The notes under the pieces: generated by a model | What the model was told of the DNA's origin: nothing | Database searches by the model: none | Seen by the model: only the letters and a program-made list of their open reading frames with translations | Position numbers and translations under genes: made by a program | DNA from: Streptomyces naganishii JCM 4654 | GTDB taxonomy: Bacteria; Actinomycetota; Actinomycetes; Streptomycetales; Streptomycetaceae | Length of the DNA stretch: 64,000 nucleotides | Direction: 5' to 3' | NCBI RefSeq assembly: GCF_014650575.1 | Contig: NZ_BMVF01000005.1 | Location: forward strand, 1-64,000 | Shown: in pieces, positions 17,060 to 25,948 of the stretch | Layout: each line of letters begins with the position of its first letter | Numbering within the stretch: position 1 is the first letter of the stretch

Positions 17060-17666
17060 CCGGGACGGCGGCCCGGGACCGGACCCCTTCCCCACCGCCC
17101 TGAAGATCCTGGTCGCGGGAGGGTTCGGCGTGGGCAAGACCACCTTCGTCGGCGCGGTGAGCGAGATCGCGCCGCTCAGCACGGAGGAACTGCTCACCAC
17201 GGTCAGCGAGGCCACGGACAAACTCGACGGCATCGAGAACAAGGCCGAGACGACCGTGGCGATGGACTTCGGCCGCATCACCCTCGACCCCCGGCACGTG
17301 CTCTACCTGTTCGGCACGCCCGGCCAGGAGCGGTTCTGGTTCATGTGGGACGAACTGTCCGAGGGCGCCCTCGGGGCCGTGATCCTCGCCGACACCCGCC
17401 GCCTGGAGGAGTGCTTCGCGGCCGTCGACTTCTTCGAGCAGCGCGGCCTCACCTTCGTCATCGCCGTCAACGAGTTCGACGGCGCCTACCGCTACGAGCC
17501 CGACGAGGTGCGCGCCGCCCTGGACCTCGACGCGGCCGTCCCCGTGGTCAACTGCGACGCCCGCATCTCCAGTTCGGGCGTCCAGACCCTGCTGACCCTC
17601 GTACGCCATCTGCTCGCCCAGGCGCCCGCCGCCGCCTCCGCGCCCGGCCACGGCGCACCCTGGTGA
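17037..17666 (+). CDS. cvnD: Conservon CvnD: small GTP-binding protein
   Basis: The 209-aa protein has the P-loop GGFGVGKTT (residues 28-36), a switch region with GTPGQERFWFMWDE, and NEFDGA in place of NKxD. This is an Arf/Ras-like fold of the Streptomyces conservon family. ATG 17037 lies within the end of cvnC, after a GGAGG. The protein would switch between GDP and GTP under CvnB and CvnA. A short Ala-rich C-terminus shows no lipidation cysteine. Confidence 0.94.
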   Translation: MDYDDSSDRDGGPGPDPFPTALKILVAGGFGVGKTTFVGAVSEIAPLSTEELLTTVSEATDKLDGIENKAETTVAMDFGRITLDPRHVLYLFGTPGQERFWFMWDELSEGALGAVILADTRRLEECFAAVDFFEQRGLTFVIAVNEFDGAYRYEPDEVRAALDLDAAVPVVNCDARISSSGVQTLLTLVRHLLAQAPAAASAPGHGAPW

Positions 17667-17754
17667 CCGCGGCCCCCACCGCCACCCTGTCCCCGACCCC
17701 GCACTCCCCACGGAGCCCCGCCATGACACACGCGCACAGCGCCGGAGCCCGGCC

Positions 17755-18342
17755 ATGAGCTACGACCCGCCGCGCCCGGCCGGTCGCCTGCTGCTCACCC
17801 CCGAGGACAACGACGCCCCCGCCCGCACTCTGCGGCTGCGCAGACTGGGCCTGGGGGAGCGCCCCGACCCCGACCTGGACGCCTTCGCCGACCACCTCGC
17901 GCACCTGACCTCGGCGCCGTACGCGATGGTCAACTTCCTCGACGAGCAGGGGCAGTTCTTCGCCGGTCTGCACCGGCCCCGGCGCGATGTGCTGAGCGTC
18001 GACACCGCCGGGCCTGCCGACGGCGACGACCCGGACGGGACGCGGCGCGAGGTCGGCCGCCGTCTCGCGCGCGACCACGGCTTCTGTCCCCACGTGGTGG
18101 TCAGGCGCAAGGCGCTGGTCCTGGAGGACGTCTGCGACTATCCGCGGTTCGCGGGCAATCCGGTGGTCGACGAGTTCGGCATCCGCTCCTACCTCGGCGC
18201 GCCGCTCATCGACAGTACGCAGACGGTGCTGGGCACGGTGTGCGTGGTCGACGTCGAGCCGCGGCCGTGGGGCCGGGAGGGGCTGACCACCATCAAGGCG
18301 GCCGCCGCCGAGCTCGTACCCCGCCTGGAGCGGCGGGGGTGA
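17755..18342 (+). CDS. GAF-domain protein linked to the conservon
   Basis: The 195-aa protein is essentially one GAF domain (about 35-190), with SAPYAMVNFLDEQGQFFAGL, FCPHVVVRRKALVLEDVCDYPRF and LGAPLIDSTQTVLGTVCVVD. Cys residues in FCPHV and VCDYP positions could serve as redox or ligand contacts. In many conservons the fifth gene is a cytochrome P450 or a further regulator; here a GAF sensor takes that place, 88 bp after cvnD. It probably feeds a small-molecule or redox signal into the complex. There is no output domain. Confidence 0.88.
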   Translation: MSYDPPRPAGRLLLTPEDNDAPARTLRLRRLGLGERPDPDLDAFADHLAHLTSAPYAMVNFLDEQGQFFAGLHRPRRDVLSVDTAGPADGDDPDGTRREVGRRLARDHGFCPHVVVRRKALVLEDVCDYPRFAGNPVVDEFGIRSYLGAPLIDSTQTVLGTVCVVDVEPRPWGREGLTTIKAAAAELVPRLERRG

Positions 18343-18572
18343 GCCGCCGGAGCCCGGCGCGAGGGCGTGAAGGGAAGGCGTAGGGGGAGGCAAACGCCAT
18401 GGCCGGAGGGACACGCGAGGGCGTGAAGGAAAGCTGTGGCCGCGCTTAAGAAATCCTCGATGGACCAGCGGGCCGCCGTACGGCAGATTTCTGTGCGATT
18501 CCACTCCTCTCCCCGGACGCGGGCCCCTTCGGCGTGCCCGGAACCGGGGCCGAAAGCACAGGAGCCGTAGCG

Positions 18573-19601
18573 TTGAAGGCGCTGGTCAAGGAGAAGGCGG
18601 AGCCGGGGCTGTGGCTCGCGGACGTGCCCGAGCCCGCCGTCGGACCCGGTGACGTACTGATCAAGGTCCTGCGGACCGGCATCTGCGGCACCGACCTGCA
18701 CATCCGGGCCTGGGACGGCTGGGCGCGGCAGGCCATCCGCACCCCGCTCGTGGTGGGCCACGAGTTCGTCGGCGAGGTCGTCGCCACCGGCCGCGACGTC
18801 ACCGAGATCAAGCAGGGCGACCGGGTCAGCGGCGAGGGCCACCTGGTCTGCGGCAAGTGCCGCAACTGCCTGGCCGGGCGGCGGCACCTGTGCCGGGCCA
18901 CGGTCGGTCTCGGTGTGGGCCGCGACGGCGCCTTCGCCGAGTACGTGGCGCTGCCCGCCTCGAACGTCTGGGTGCACCGCGTCCCCGTCGACCTCGACGT
19001 CGCCGCGATCTTCGACCCGTTCGGCAACGCCGTGCACACCGCGCTGTCCTTCCCGCTCGTCGGCGAGGACGTGCTGATCACCGGCGCCGGGCCGATCGGC
19101 CTGATGGCGGCGGCCGTCGCCCGGCACGCCGGCGCGCGCAACGTCGTCGTCACCGACGTCAGCGAGGAGCGCCTGGAACTGGCCCGCAAGATCGGCGTGA
19201 GCCTCGCGCTCAACGTCTCCGGCACCGGCATCGCCGAAGGCCAGCGGGCGCTCGGACTGCGCGAGGGCTTCGACATCGGCCTGGAGATGTCCGGCCGCCC
19301 CGAGGCCATGCGCGACATGATCGCCAACATGACGCACGGTGGCCGCATCGCCATGCTCGGGCTGCCCTCCGAGGAGTTCCCGGTCGACTGGGCCCGGATC
19401 GTCACCTCGATGATCACCATCAAGGGCATCTACGGCCGGGAGATGTTCGAGACGTGGTACGCCATGTCGGTGCTCCTGGAGGGCGGCCTCGACCTCTCCC
19501 CGGTGATCACCGGCCGGTACGGCTACGCGGACTTCGAGGCGGCCTTCGCCGACGCCGCGAGCGGCAGGGGCGGCAAGGTCATCCTCGACTGGACCGCCTG
19601 A
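18573..19601 (+). CDS. tdh: L-threonine 3-dehydrogenase
   Basis: The enzyme oxidises L-threonine to 2-amino-3-ketobutyrate with NAD+. The protein is 342 aa, against 341 in E. coli. Catalytic zinc ligands are C38 (GICGTDLH) and H63-E64 (GHEFVGEV). The structural zinc cysteines are C93, C96, C99 and C107. The Rossmann motif is [20 protein letters not shown] 18573 is chosen because it gives the canonical MKALVKEK N-terminus and has AGGAG 8 nt upstream; an in-frame GTG at 18534 lies further up. kbl follows 44 bp downstream, so threonine goes to glycine plus acetyl-CoA. Confidence 0.96.
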   Translation: MKALVKEKAEPGLWLADVPEPAVGPGDVLIKVLRTGICGTDLHIRAWDGWARQAIRTPLVVGHEFVGEVVATGRDVTEIKQGDRVSGEGHLVCGKCRNCLAGRRHLCRATVGLGVGRDGAFAEYVALPASNVWVHRVPVDLDVAAIFDPFGNAVHTALSFPLVGEDVLITGAGPIGLMAAAVARHAGARNVVVTDVSEERLELARKIGVSLALNVSGTGIAEGQRALGLREGFDIGLEMSGRPEAMRDMIANMTHGGRIAMLGLPSEEFPVDWARIVTSMITIKGIYGREMFETWYAMSVLLEGGLDLSPVITGRYGYADFEAAFADAASGRGGKVILDWTA

Positions 19602-19645
19602 CGACCCCGCCCTCCTCCTGAGCCAGCACCTTCAAGGAGCCCCTC

Positions 19646-20839
19646 ATGTTCGACTCCGTGCGCGACGACCTGCGCGCCACCCTCGACGAGATCCGCGCCG
19701 CCGGCCTGCACAAGCCCGAGCGGGTCATCGGCACCCCGCAGTCCGCGACCGTGAAGGTCACCGCGGGCGGCCGCCCCGGCGAGGTCCTCAACTTCTGCGC
19801 CAACAACTACCTCGGCCTCGCCGACCACCCCGAGGTGATCGCCGCCGCCCACGAGGCCCTGGACCGCTGGGGCTACGGCATGGCCTCCGTGCGCTTCATC
19901 TGCGGCACCCAGGAGGTGCACAAGGAGCTGGAGGCCCGCCTGGCGGCCTTCCTCGGCCAGGAGGACACGATCCTGTACTCCTCCTGCTTCGACGCCAACG
20001 GCGGTGTCTTCGAGACCCTGCTCGGCCCCGAGGACGCCGTCATCTCCGACGCCCTCAACCACGCCTCCATCATCGACGGCATCCGCCTGTCCAAGGCCCG
20101 CCGCCTGCGCTACGCCAACCGCGACATGGCCGACCTGGAGGCACAGCTCAAGGCCGCCGGCGACGCCCGCCGCAAGCTGGTCGTCACCGACGGCGTCTTC
20201 TCCATGGACGGCTACGTCGCCCCGCTCGACGAGATCTGCGACCTCGCCGACCGGTACGGCGCCATGGTCATGGTCGACGACTCGCACGCCGTCGGCTTCG
20301 TCGGCCCCGGCGGCCGTGGCACCCCCGAGCTGCACGGCGTCATGGACCGCGTCGACATCATCACCGGCACCCTCGGCAAGGCGCTCGGCGGCGCCTCCGG
20401 CGGCTACGTCGCGGCCCGCGCCGAGATCGTCGCGCTGCTGCGCCAGCGCTCCCGGCCGTACCTGTTCTCCAACACCCTCGCGCCCGTGATCGCCGCGGCC
20501 TCCCTGAAGGTGCTCGACCTGCTGGAGTCGGCCGACGACCTGCGGGTCCGGCTCGCCGAGAACACGGCGCTGTTCCGCTCCCGGATGACCGCGGAGGGCT
20601 TCGACGTCCTGCCCGGCGATCACGCGATCGCCCCGGTGATGATCGGCGACGCGGCGAAGGCCGGCCGGATGGCCGAACTGCTGCTGGAGCGCGGCGTGTA
20701 CGTGATCGGCTTCTCCTACCCGGTCGTCCCGCAGGGCCAGGCCCGCATCCGCGTCCAGCTGTCCGCCGCCCACTCCACCGACGACGTGAACCGGGCCGTG
20801 GACGCCTTCGTCGCGGCCCGCGCCGAACTGGGGGACTGA
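19646..20839 (+). CDS. kbl: Glycine C-acetyltransferase (2-amino-3-ketobutyrate CoA ligase)
   Basis: This is a PLP alpha-oxoamine synthase of 397 aa. The Schiff-base lysine is K245 in [14 protein letters not shown], the aspartate is in [14 protein letters not shown], and the N-terminal [16 protein letters not shown] is characteristic of Kbl. It cleaves 2-amino-3-ketobutyrate with CoA to glycine and acetyl-CoA, completing the threonine pathway begun by the upstream tdh. ATG 19646 follows an AAGGAG. A LysR gene lies 65 bp downstream. Confidence 0.96.
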   Translation: MFDSVRDDLRATLDEIRAAGLHKPERVIGTPQSATVKVTAGGRPGEVLNFCANNYLGLADHPEVIAAAHEALDRWGYGMASVRFICGTQEVHKELEARLAAFLGQEDTILYSSCFDANGGVFETLLGPEDAVISDALNHASIIDGIRLSKARRLRYANRDMADLEAQLKAAGDARRKLVVTDGVFSMDGYVAPLDEICDLADRYGAMVMVDDSHAVGFVGPGGRGTPELHGVMDRVDIITGTLGKALGGASGGYVAARAEIVALLRQRSRPYLFSNTLAPVIAAASLKVLDLLESADDLRVRLAENTALFRSRMTAEGFDVLPGDHAIAPVMIGDAAKAGRMAELLLERGVYVIGFSYPVVPQGQARIRVQLSAAHSTDDVNRAVDAFVAARAELGD

Positions 20840-20888
20840 GCGGGCCGCGTGGTCAGTGCGGTCCGCGTGTTCCGCGGGCCGCGGGGCT

Positions 20889-20905
20889 TGCGATAATCGT
20901 TCGCA
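20889..20905 (+). promoter_or_regulatory. LysR-type inverted repeat over the lysR -10 box and start
   Basis: TGCGA-N7-TCGCA spans 20889-20905 and contains a -10-like GATAAT (20892-20897), 7 nt before the ATG. The transcript is therefore probably leaderless. A LysR-type protein bound here would block its own transcription. The pattern fits the T-N11-A layout of LysR sites. Confidence 0.5.
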
Positions 20906-21807
20906 TGATCGAGGCGCGGCGGCTGCACATCCTCCGGGCGGTGGCCGACCACCGTACGGTGACGGCGGCTGCCGCCGCGCTCTACCTCACGCCCTCGGCC
21001 GTCTCGCAGCAGCTCGCCGCACTGGAGCAGGAGACCGGCCACCGGCTGGTCGAGCGCGGCGCCAAGGGCGTACGGCTGACCCCGGCCGGCGAGATCCTGC
21101 TGAGCCACACCCACGTCGTGCTCGCCCAGCTGGAGCGGGCCGAGGCCGAGCTCGCCGCGTACGGCTCCGGCGAGGCCGGCACGGTGACGGTGGCCGCCTT
21201 CGCCACCGGCATCGCCGAGGTCGTCGCGCCCGCGGTCGCCCGCCTCGCCGCGTACGCGCCCGGCATCCGCATCCGCGTGCAGGACGCCGAGGGCGACGCC
21301 AGCCTGCCGATGGTGCTGGACCGGCAGGTCGACGTGGCCGTCGCCGTCGAGTACCGCGGGGCGCCCCCGGCCGACGACCCGCGCCTGACCCACGTACCGC
21401 TCTACGCCGAGCCCTTCGACGCGGTGGTGCCGGTCGCCCACCGCCTGGCCGGCGCTCCCGAGGTCCCGCTCGCCGAACTCGCCAAGGATCCCTGGATCGG
21501 CCCCTACCCCGGCAACCCCTGCCACGAGGTGGTCGTCCTGGCTTGCGAGGGCGCCGGGTTCCAGCCCCGTCTGGAGCACTCCTCCGACGACTTCCGCGCC
21601 GTCGTGGCCCTGGCCTCCGCCGACGTCGGCGTGGCGCTCGTACCGCGCTCCGCGCTGCGCGGCATGGACCTCACCGGCGTGGTCGTGCGCCCCGTCGACG
21701 GGGAGGCCCCCACGCGCCGGGTCTTCGCCGCCGTGCGCCGGGGCGCCGAGGATCACCCGCTGATCCGCCCGGTCCTGGAGGCGCTGGGCGAGGCGGCGCG
21801 ATCGTAG
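20905..21807 (+). CDS. LysR-family transcriptional regulator
   Basis: The 300-aa protein has the LysR winged helix-turn-helix at residues 1-60 (TVTAAAAALYLTPSAVSQQL) and a periplasmic-binding-like effector domain from about 90. It lies downstream of tdh-kbl on the same strand but has its own probable promoter, with an inverted repeat over the -10 box. Its target could be the threonine genes, the GNAT gene downstream, or itself. No DNA site matching its own was found in front of tdh. The effector is unknown. Confidence 0.92.
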   Translation: MIEARRLHILRAVADHRTVTAAAAALYLTPSAVSQQLAALEQETGHRLVERGAKGVRLTPAGEILLSHTHVVLAQLERAEAELAAYGSGEAGTVTVAAFATGIAEVVAPAVARLAAYAPGIRIRVQDAEGDASLPMVLDRQVDVAVAVEYRGAPPADDPRLTHVPLYAEPFDAVVPVAHRLAGAPEVPLAELAKDPWIGPYPGNPCHEVVVLACEGAGFQPRLEHSSDDFRAVVALASADVGVALVPRSALRGMDLTGVVVRPVDGEAPTRRVFAAVRRGAEDHPLIRPVLEALGEAARS

Positions 21808-21808
21808 G

Positions 21809-21893
21809 CGTGGGCCGTGGGCTGTGAGACATGGGTCGATGGGCCACGGGCCCTGGGCGCTGAGACGTGGCCCGTGGGCCGTGAACCGTGGCG
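21809..21893. repeat. Short degenerate repeat after the LysR gene
   Basis: Units related to GTGGGCCGTGGGCTGTGAGA and GGGCCCTGGGCGCTGAGACG recur about three times in 85 bp between the LysR and GNAT genes. No gene is seen. It could form overlapping hairpins and act as a terminator zone. Confidence 0.55.
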
Positions 21894-21949
21894 GCCGTTG
21901 TGAGCGGCTGGTAACACGCGTGTTCCGGGGCTGAGGTACCTTCCCGGGC

Positions 21950-22531
21950 ATGAGATCAGGGCAGTCGGCCGCCGGCGGTGGCGCGGCCGTGACGGCGTAC
22001 GTGACCCGGCTCGACGCGCCACGACTGGCCGCCCGCGTCGAGGAGTTGGCCCGGCTGCTCACCGACACCGTGGCCGACGGCGCCTCCGTGGGCTTCCTCG
22101 CACCCCTCGGCCACGCCGAGGCCGCGCGCTGGTGGAGGGAGAGGGTGACCGGCGTGGCCGAGGGACGGCTCGCCGTGTGGACGGCACACGACGGCGACGG
22201 CCGCACGGTCGGCACGGTGAGCCTCGCCTTCCCCGACAAGCCCAACAGCCGCCACCGCGCCGAACTGGTCAAGTTGATGGTGCACCGCACCGCCCGCGGC
22301 GCGGGCCTCGGCCGGCGTCTGCTGACCACCGCCGAGCGCGCGGCGGCCGAGGCCGGAGTCACCCTGCTGCACCTGGACACGGAGACCGGGAGCCCGGCCG
22401 AGCGCCTGTACGACTCGGCGGGCTGGACCCGCGTCGGCGCGATCCCCGACTATGCGGCCGACCCGGGCGGAGTCCTGCGGCCGACCACCCTGTACTACAA
22501 GCAGATCGGGGCGGACGTCCGCGGCGGCTGA
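21950..22531 (+). CDS. GNAT-family N-acetyltransferase
   Basis: The 193-aa protein has the GNAT acetyl-CoA loop in MVHRTARGAGLGRRLLTTAERAA (about 104-126), preceded by the beta-strand core TVGTVSLAF and followed by LLHLDTETGSPAERLYDSAGW. The substrate is unknown; small amines or antibiotics are common. The ATG at 21950 has only a weak ribosome-binding site. A later start would remove non-conserved residues. Confidence 0.88.
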   Translation: MRSGQSAAGGGAAVTAYVTRLDAPRLAARVEELARLLTDTVADGASVGFLAPLGHAEAARWWRERVTGVAEGRLAVWTAHDGDGRTVGTVSLAFPDKPNSRHRAELVKLMVHRTARGAGLGRRLLTTAERAAAEAGVTLLHLDTETGSPAERLYDSAGWTRVGAIPDYAADPGGVLRPTTLYYKQIGADVRGG

Positions 22532-22561
22532 CTGTCAGTGGCACGCACTAGCGTGCGTGAC

Positions 22562-22921
22562 ATGCCGGATGCCGAAGACGTACGCCGTATCGCCCTGTCC
22601 CTGCCGGACACGGCGGAGAAGATCGCCTGGAGCATGCCCACGTTCCGGGTCGGGGGGAAGATGTTCGCCACCCTGCCGGAGGACGAGTCCTCCGTCGCCG
22701 TGCGCTGCCCCAAGGAGGAGCGCGACGAACTGGTCCTCGCCGAGCCGGAGAAGTTCTGGATCGCGGGCCACGAGGCCCAGTTCGCGTGGATCCGGGTGCG
22801 CCTGGACGCGCTGGAGGACGAGGGCGAGCTGCGCGACATCCTCGCCGACTCCTGGCGGCAGGCGGCTCCGTCCCGGCTGCTGGAGGCCCATCCCGGGCTG
22901 GGTCTGTCCACAGGGCGCTGA
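22562..22921 (+). CDS. MmcQ/YjbR-family protein
   Basis: The 119-aa protein matches the MmcQ/YjbR fold (CyaY-like, implied to bind DNA or nucleotides): DVRRIALSLPDTAEKIAWSMPTFRVGGKMFA at the N-terminus, then RCPKEERDELV and a C-terminal helix pair. ATG 22562 is 7 nt after a -10-like TAGCGT (22549-22554), so translation is probably leaderless. GCACGC-ACTA-GCGTGC (22541-22556) is a perfect 6-bp inverted repeat overlapping that box. The cellular role of the family is not established. Confidence 0.88.
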   Translation: MPDAEDVRRIALSLPDTAEKIAWSMPTFRVGGKMFATLPEDESSVAVRCPKEERDELVLAEPEKFWIAGHEAQFAWIRVRLDALEDEGELRDILADSWRQAAPSRLLEAHPGLGLSTGR

Positions 22922-23014
22922 AAGGCCGGTGGCGTTGTCGGTGCGCCGTGGCATGATCCGAAGGCGGGTCGGGGCAGGCGTGGGCCGGGGAGGGCCAGAC
23001 AGGGGGTGCCGGGG

Positions 23015-24427
23015 ATGAGCGGCGGGACGTCGTCGCAGTCGTCGCCAGAGGAGGCGGCGGGGGAGCAGGACAGGGTCGCGCGGGCGGCCGTGGACCGCGC
23101 CGGCCGGCGGACGGTGTGGTCGCGGGACTTCGCGCTCTTCTTCGTGGCCCGGGCCGTCGCCCGGCTCGGCGACACCATGCTGCCCGTCGCCCTCGCCGCG
23201 GGCCTGCTCGAGCACGGGTACGGCGCGGGCGCGGTCGGCCTCGCCATGGCCTCCACGGCCGCCGCCTTCGCGGGACTGGTGGTCTTCGGCGGGGTGATCG
23301 CCGACCGGTTCAGCACCCGCAGGCTGATGATCGGCGCCGACCTGGTGCGGCTGGGCACCCAGTCCCTCGCGGCCGCCCTCTTCTACTCCGGGCATGTGGT
23401 GCTCTGGGAGATCTGCGCCATCGGCTTCGTCAACGGCGTGGCCGGTGCGGTGTTCCAGCCGGGCGTGGCCAGTACGGTGCCCCGGCTCGCCTCCGACATC
23501 CAGGCGGCCAACGGCGCCATACGCATCGCCGAGTCCGCCGCCCAGCTCGCCGGGCCCGCCGTGGCCGGCCTGCTGGTCGGCTTCGCCTCGCCCGGCTCGG
23601 TGTTCGCCGCCCACGCGGCCACGTACGCGGTCAGCGCCCTGTGCCTGCTGCTGCTCCGCCTGCCCGGGCTCGCACCGGGCGGACGCGGCAGACCCGACGC
23701 GCTGGGCGTGCCGGGCACGTTCGGCACAGGTCCGCACGAGCACCGTACGGGCACCTTCAAGGCGGATCTGGTCGAGGGCTGGCGGGAGTTCAGGGCGAGG
23801 ATATGGCTGTGGGGCGTCATAGCCGTCTGGTGCCTCTACATGATCGCGGTCTGGGGACCGACCGTCCCGCTGGTGGCCACCGAGGTGGTCCAGCAGCACG
23901 GCCCGCGCGCCTACGGCCTGGTCAACTCCGCGCTCGGCGCCGGCACCGTCGTCGGCGGCTTCCTCGCGCTGCGGCTGCGCCCCCGCCGGATGCTGCGCGC
24001 CGGCGCGGTGGCCCTGTTCGCCTTCGCCGGATTCCCTGCGGCGGTCGGCGCCGGCCTCGGCGTGCCCGTCATGGCGGCGGTCGCCGCGGTCGCCGGGGCC
24101 GGGATGTCGTTCTGGGGCGTGATGTGGGCGACCAGCGTCCAGACGCAGGTCCCGCCGGACGTCCTCAACCGCATACACGCCTACGACGTGGCGGGCTCCC
24201 TCGCCATGATGCCCGTGGGGCAGGCCCTCGCCGGGCCCGCCGCCGCGTTCCTCGGCGCCGGGCACGTCCTGCTGGTGGCCGGGGCGATGAGCCTGGTCGT
24301 CCCGGCCGCGCTGCTCGCCGTCCCCGCGATACGCGACCTGATACGCGCCGACGCGCACACCCTCGCCCCCGGCGACGGTGCCGGTACCGGTGCGGCGCGC
24401 GGGCGGGTGCGCCCGGCGGGACGCTGA
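23015..24427 (+). CDS. Major facilitator superfamily efflux protein (MFS_3/MefA-like)
   Basis: The 470-aa protein has about 12 hydrophobic segments, the first near residues 35-60 after a charged N-terminus of about 30 residues. FGGVIADRFSTRRLMIGADL is the MFS motif A variant between helices 2 and 3. The closest pattern is the actinobacterial MFS_3 group of putative drug exporters. ATG 23015 is favoured by AGGGGGTG 6 nt upstream; GTG 23006 is an alternative. The gene ends 103 bp before a tRNA-Pro. The substrate is unknown. Confidence 0.9.
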   Translation: MSGGTSSQSSPEEAAGEQDRVARAAVDRAGRRTVWSRDFALFFVARAVARLGDTMLPVALAAGLLEHGYGAGAVGLAMASTAAAFAGLVVFGGVIADRFSTRRLMIGADLVRLGTQSLAAALFYSGHVVLWEICAIGFVNGVAGAVFQPGVASTVPRLASDIQAANGAIRIAESAAQLAGPAVAGLLVGFASPGSVFAAHAATYAVSALCLLLLRLPGLAPGGRGRPDALGVPGTFGTGPHEHRTGTFKADLVEGWREFRARIWLWGVIAVWCLYMIAVWGPTVPLVATEVVQQHGPRAYGLVNSALGAGTVVGGFLALRLRPRRMLRAGAVALFAFAGFPAAVGAGLGVPVMAAVAAVAGAGMSFWGVMWATSVQTQVPPDVLNRIHAYDVAGSLAMMPVGQALAGPAAAFLGAGHVLLVAGAMSLVVPAALLAVPAIRDLIRADAHTLAPGDGAGTGAARGRVRPAGR

Positions 24428-24530
24428 CGCCACGGTCTCGTGGAGCGAAAGGCGTGCGCGAGGACCGATCCGAGTGCGGTATGGTTTTCCTGCGCGTTCG
24501 GCCAGGGGAAAGCCCAGGTCAGACGGGCAA

Positions 24531-24604
<74 letters not shown>

Positions 24605-24693
24605 CTTGCGAGGACGCGGGTCAGCGTGTCAGAGGTCGTATCAGGGCAACCTGTACGGCCTTTGTTCGTTTTCCGGCAACCGGCGAAACGTTC

Positions 24694-24711
24694 ACATCAG
24701 ACGTCTGATGT
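24694..24711. promoter_or_regulatory. Perfect 18-bp palindrome: operator of the sialic-acid GntR regulator
   Basis: ACATCAGACGTCTGATGT at 24694-24711 is a perfect inverted repeat 55 bp before the GTG of the GntR gene. It recurs with one arm mismatch at 25907-25924 in front of the catabolic operon. The layout is typical of FadR-subfamily GntR sites. I infer that the GntR protein binds both sites. Confidence 0.85.
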
Positions 24712-24766
24712 CTCATCTTGGTAGCCTGGGCAGGCCGCACGAGGAACGAGGAGAGGGAGGCATCAG

Positions 24767-25552
24767 GTGAACGTGTCGCGTCCGCCGCGTCCGCAGGAGT
24801 TCCGGACGGCGGCCCGGCCGTCGCTGCGCCAGGAGGTCGCCGAGGCGATCAAGAGCTACATCCTCGACAACCGCCTCAAGCCCGGCGACCCGCTGCCGTC
24901 CGAGGCCGAGCTGTGCACGGCCCTGGGCGCCAGCCGGTCCAGCATCCGCGAGGCGGTCAAGACCCTCGCCGTACTCGACATCGTGGAAGTGCGGCGCGGC
25001 CACGGGACGTACGTGGGCCGGCTCAGCCTCTCCGCGCTCGTCGAGGGACTGGCGTTCCGGGGGCTCCTCGAACCCAAGGACGACTTCCGGATCCTTTCCG
25101 AACTGGTCGAGGTCCGCGAGCTGATCGAACGCGGCCTCGCCGAGCGCATCCTGGCCACGCTGGCCCCCGAGGACCTCGACGCGCTCGACACCCTCGTCGA
25201 CGAGATGGACCAGCGCGGCGCCCACGACGGCGACGGTTTCGCCGCCTGCGACCGCTCCTTCCACGAGCGGCTGGTGCGACGGCTGGACAACAAGCTCGTC
25301 GCCCAGCTCTCCCTGGCCTTCTGGGACGTCTACGCCATCGTCGCGCCGCACCTCGAGGGCATCTCCGCGGAGGACGAGGCGGGCACGATCGCCGACCACC
25401 GCGCCATCGTGCGGGCGGCCAGAGCGGGCGACACCGAGGGCTTCGTGCGCGCCCTCCGCGACCACTACGCCCCCGTACGCCGCAGGCTGACCGAAGCCCG
25501 GGCCACGATGGAGACGGCGCAGCCCGCCGGCACGGACACACCGAGCACCTGA
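24767..25552 (+). CDS. FadR-subfamily GntR regulator of the sialic-acid operon (NanR-like)
   Basis: The 261-aa protein has a winged helix-turn-helix (about 20-75: LPSEAELCTALGASRSSIREAVKTL) and an FCD ligand domain (about 100-225: LVEVRELIERGLAERI, FHERLVRRLDN with a metal-type His). GTG 24767 has GGGAGG upstream. The gene precedes the catabolic operon with about 395 bp between and is flanked by its likely operator; the same motif stands before the operon. By analogy with NanR it should repress the operon until sialic acid or a derivative binds the FCD domain. Confidence 0.9.
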   Translation: MNVSRPPRPQEFRTAARPSLRQEVAEAIKSYILDNRLKPGDPLPSEAELCTALGASRSSIREAVKTLAVLDIVEVRRGHGTYVGRLSLSALVEGLAFRGLLEPKDDFRILSELVEVRELIERGLAERILATLAPEDLDALDTLVDEMDQRGAHDGDGFAACDRSFHERLVRRLDNKLVAQLSLAFWDVYAIVAPHLEGISAEDEAGTIADHRAIVRAARAGDTEGFVRALRDHYAPVRRRLTEARATMETAQPAGTDTPST

Positions 25553-25906
25553 CCGGGACGCCGGCTCGGCACCCCGGCACCCCGGCACTCCGGCGCCCCC
25601 GGCACCCCGACGCTCCCGTCAGCCCAACCGGCGGCGAGCCACGAGTCACGGCCCGGAGTCCCGCCTCACACACCAGCAGCAAGGTGGCGGTCGGGCTTTC
25701 GTGGCTCTGATCTTCTTCGGCTGCCGGGGAGCGGTCCTGGTGAGGTGGCCGTACACCGTCGACCGGGACTCCCGAAGGAGAAAGCGGAGCGCGGCGTTGA
25801 GGTCCCTGCGTGCTCCATGTCCGGGCCGGTGAGGTGCTCGTCGGTCTGCTGGTGTGTGACTCAGCCCACTCTTGACCACCCCCCGTCGGCCATGCGTAAG
25901 GTTCGG
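25553..25906. other. Intergenic region with short tandem repeats and a possible transposase remnant
   Basis: At 25563-25619 an 8-bp CCGGCACC-like unit repeats about six times. On the minus strand, 25879-25646 encodes a frame with GHGARRDLNAALRFLL, which faintly recalls the C-terminal zinc-finger region of IS200/IS605 OrfB (TnpB) proteins but lacks the cysteines. I treat it as an uncertain, degraded fragment, or chance. The right part carries the promoter of the catabolic operon. Confidence 0.35.
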
Positions 25907-25924
25907 ACGTCAGACGTCTTACGT
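25907..25924. promoter_or_regulatory. Second copy of the GntR operator, before the sialic-acid operon
   Basis: ACGTCAGACGTCTTACGT (25907-25924) matches the upstream palindrome in all central positions and is itself symmetric at eight of nine pairs. It lies 24 bp before the operon's first ATG (25949), with CACGGAGTAG as ribosome-binding site between. A repressor bound here would block initiation. Confidence 0.8.
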
Positions 25925-25948
25925 GTCAGTGTCACGGAGTAGAACCCC

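Noticed and set aside
17667-17754. Short frame MTHAHSAGARP before the GAF gene
   Set aside because: Eleven codons, no ribosome-binding site of quality, and likely chance overlap with the GAF start.
18343-18572. Glycine riboswitch upstream of tdh-kbl
   Set aside because: The region repeats GCGAGGGCGTGAAGG twice but shows no tandem glycine-aptamer core.
24474-24486. Start of a small ORF before tRNA-Pro
   Set aside because: The conserved GTGCGGTA-like element before both tRNAs fits a promoter better than coding sequence.
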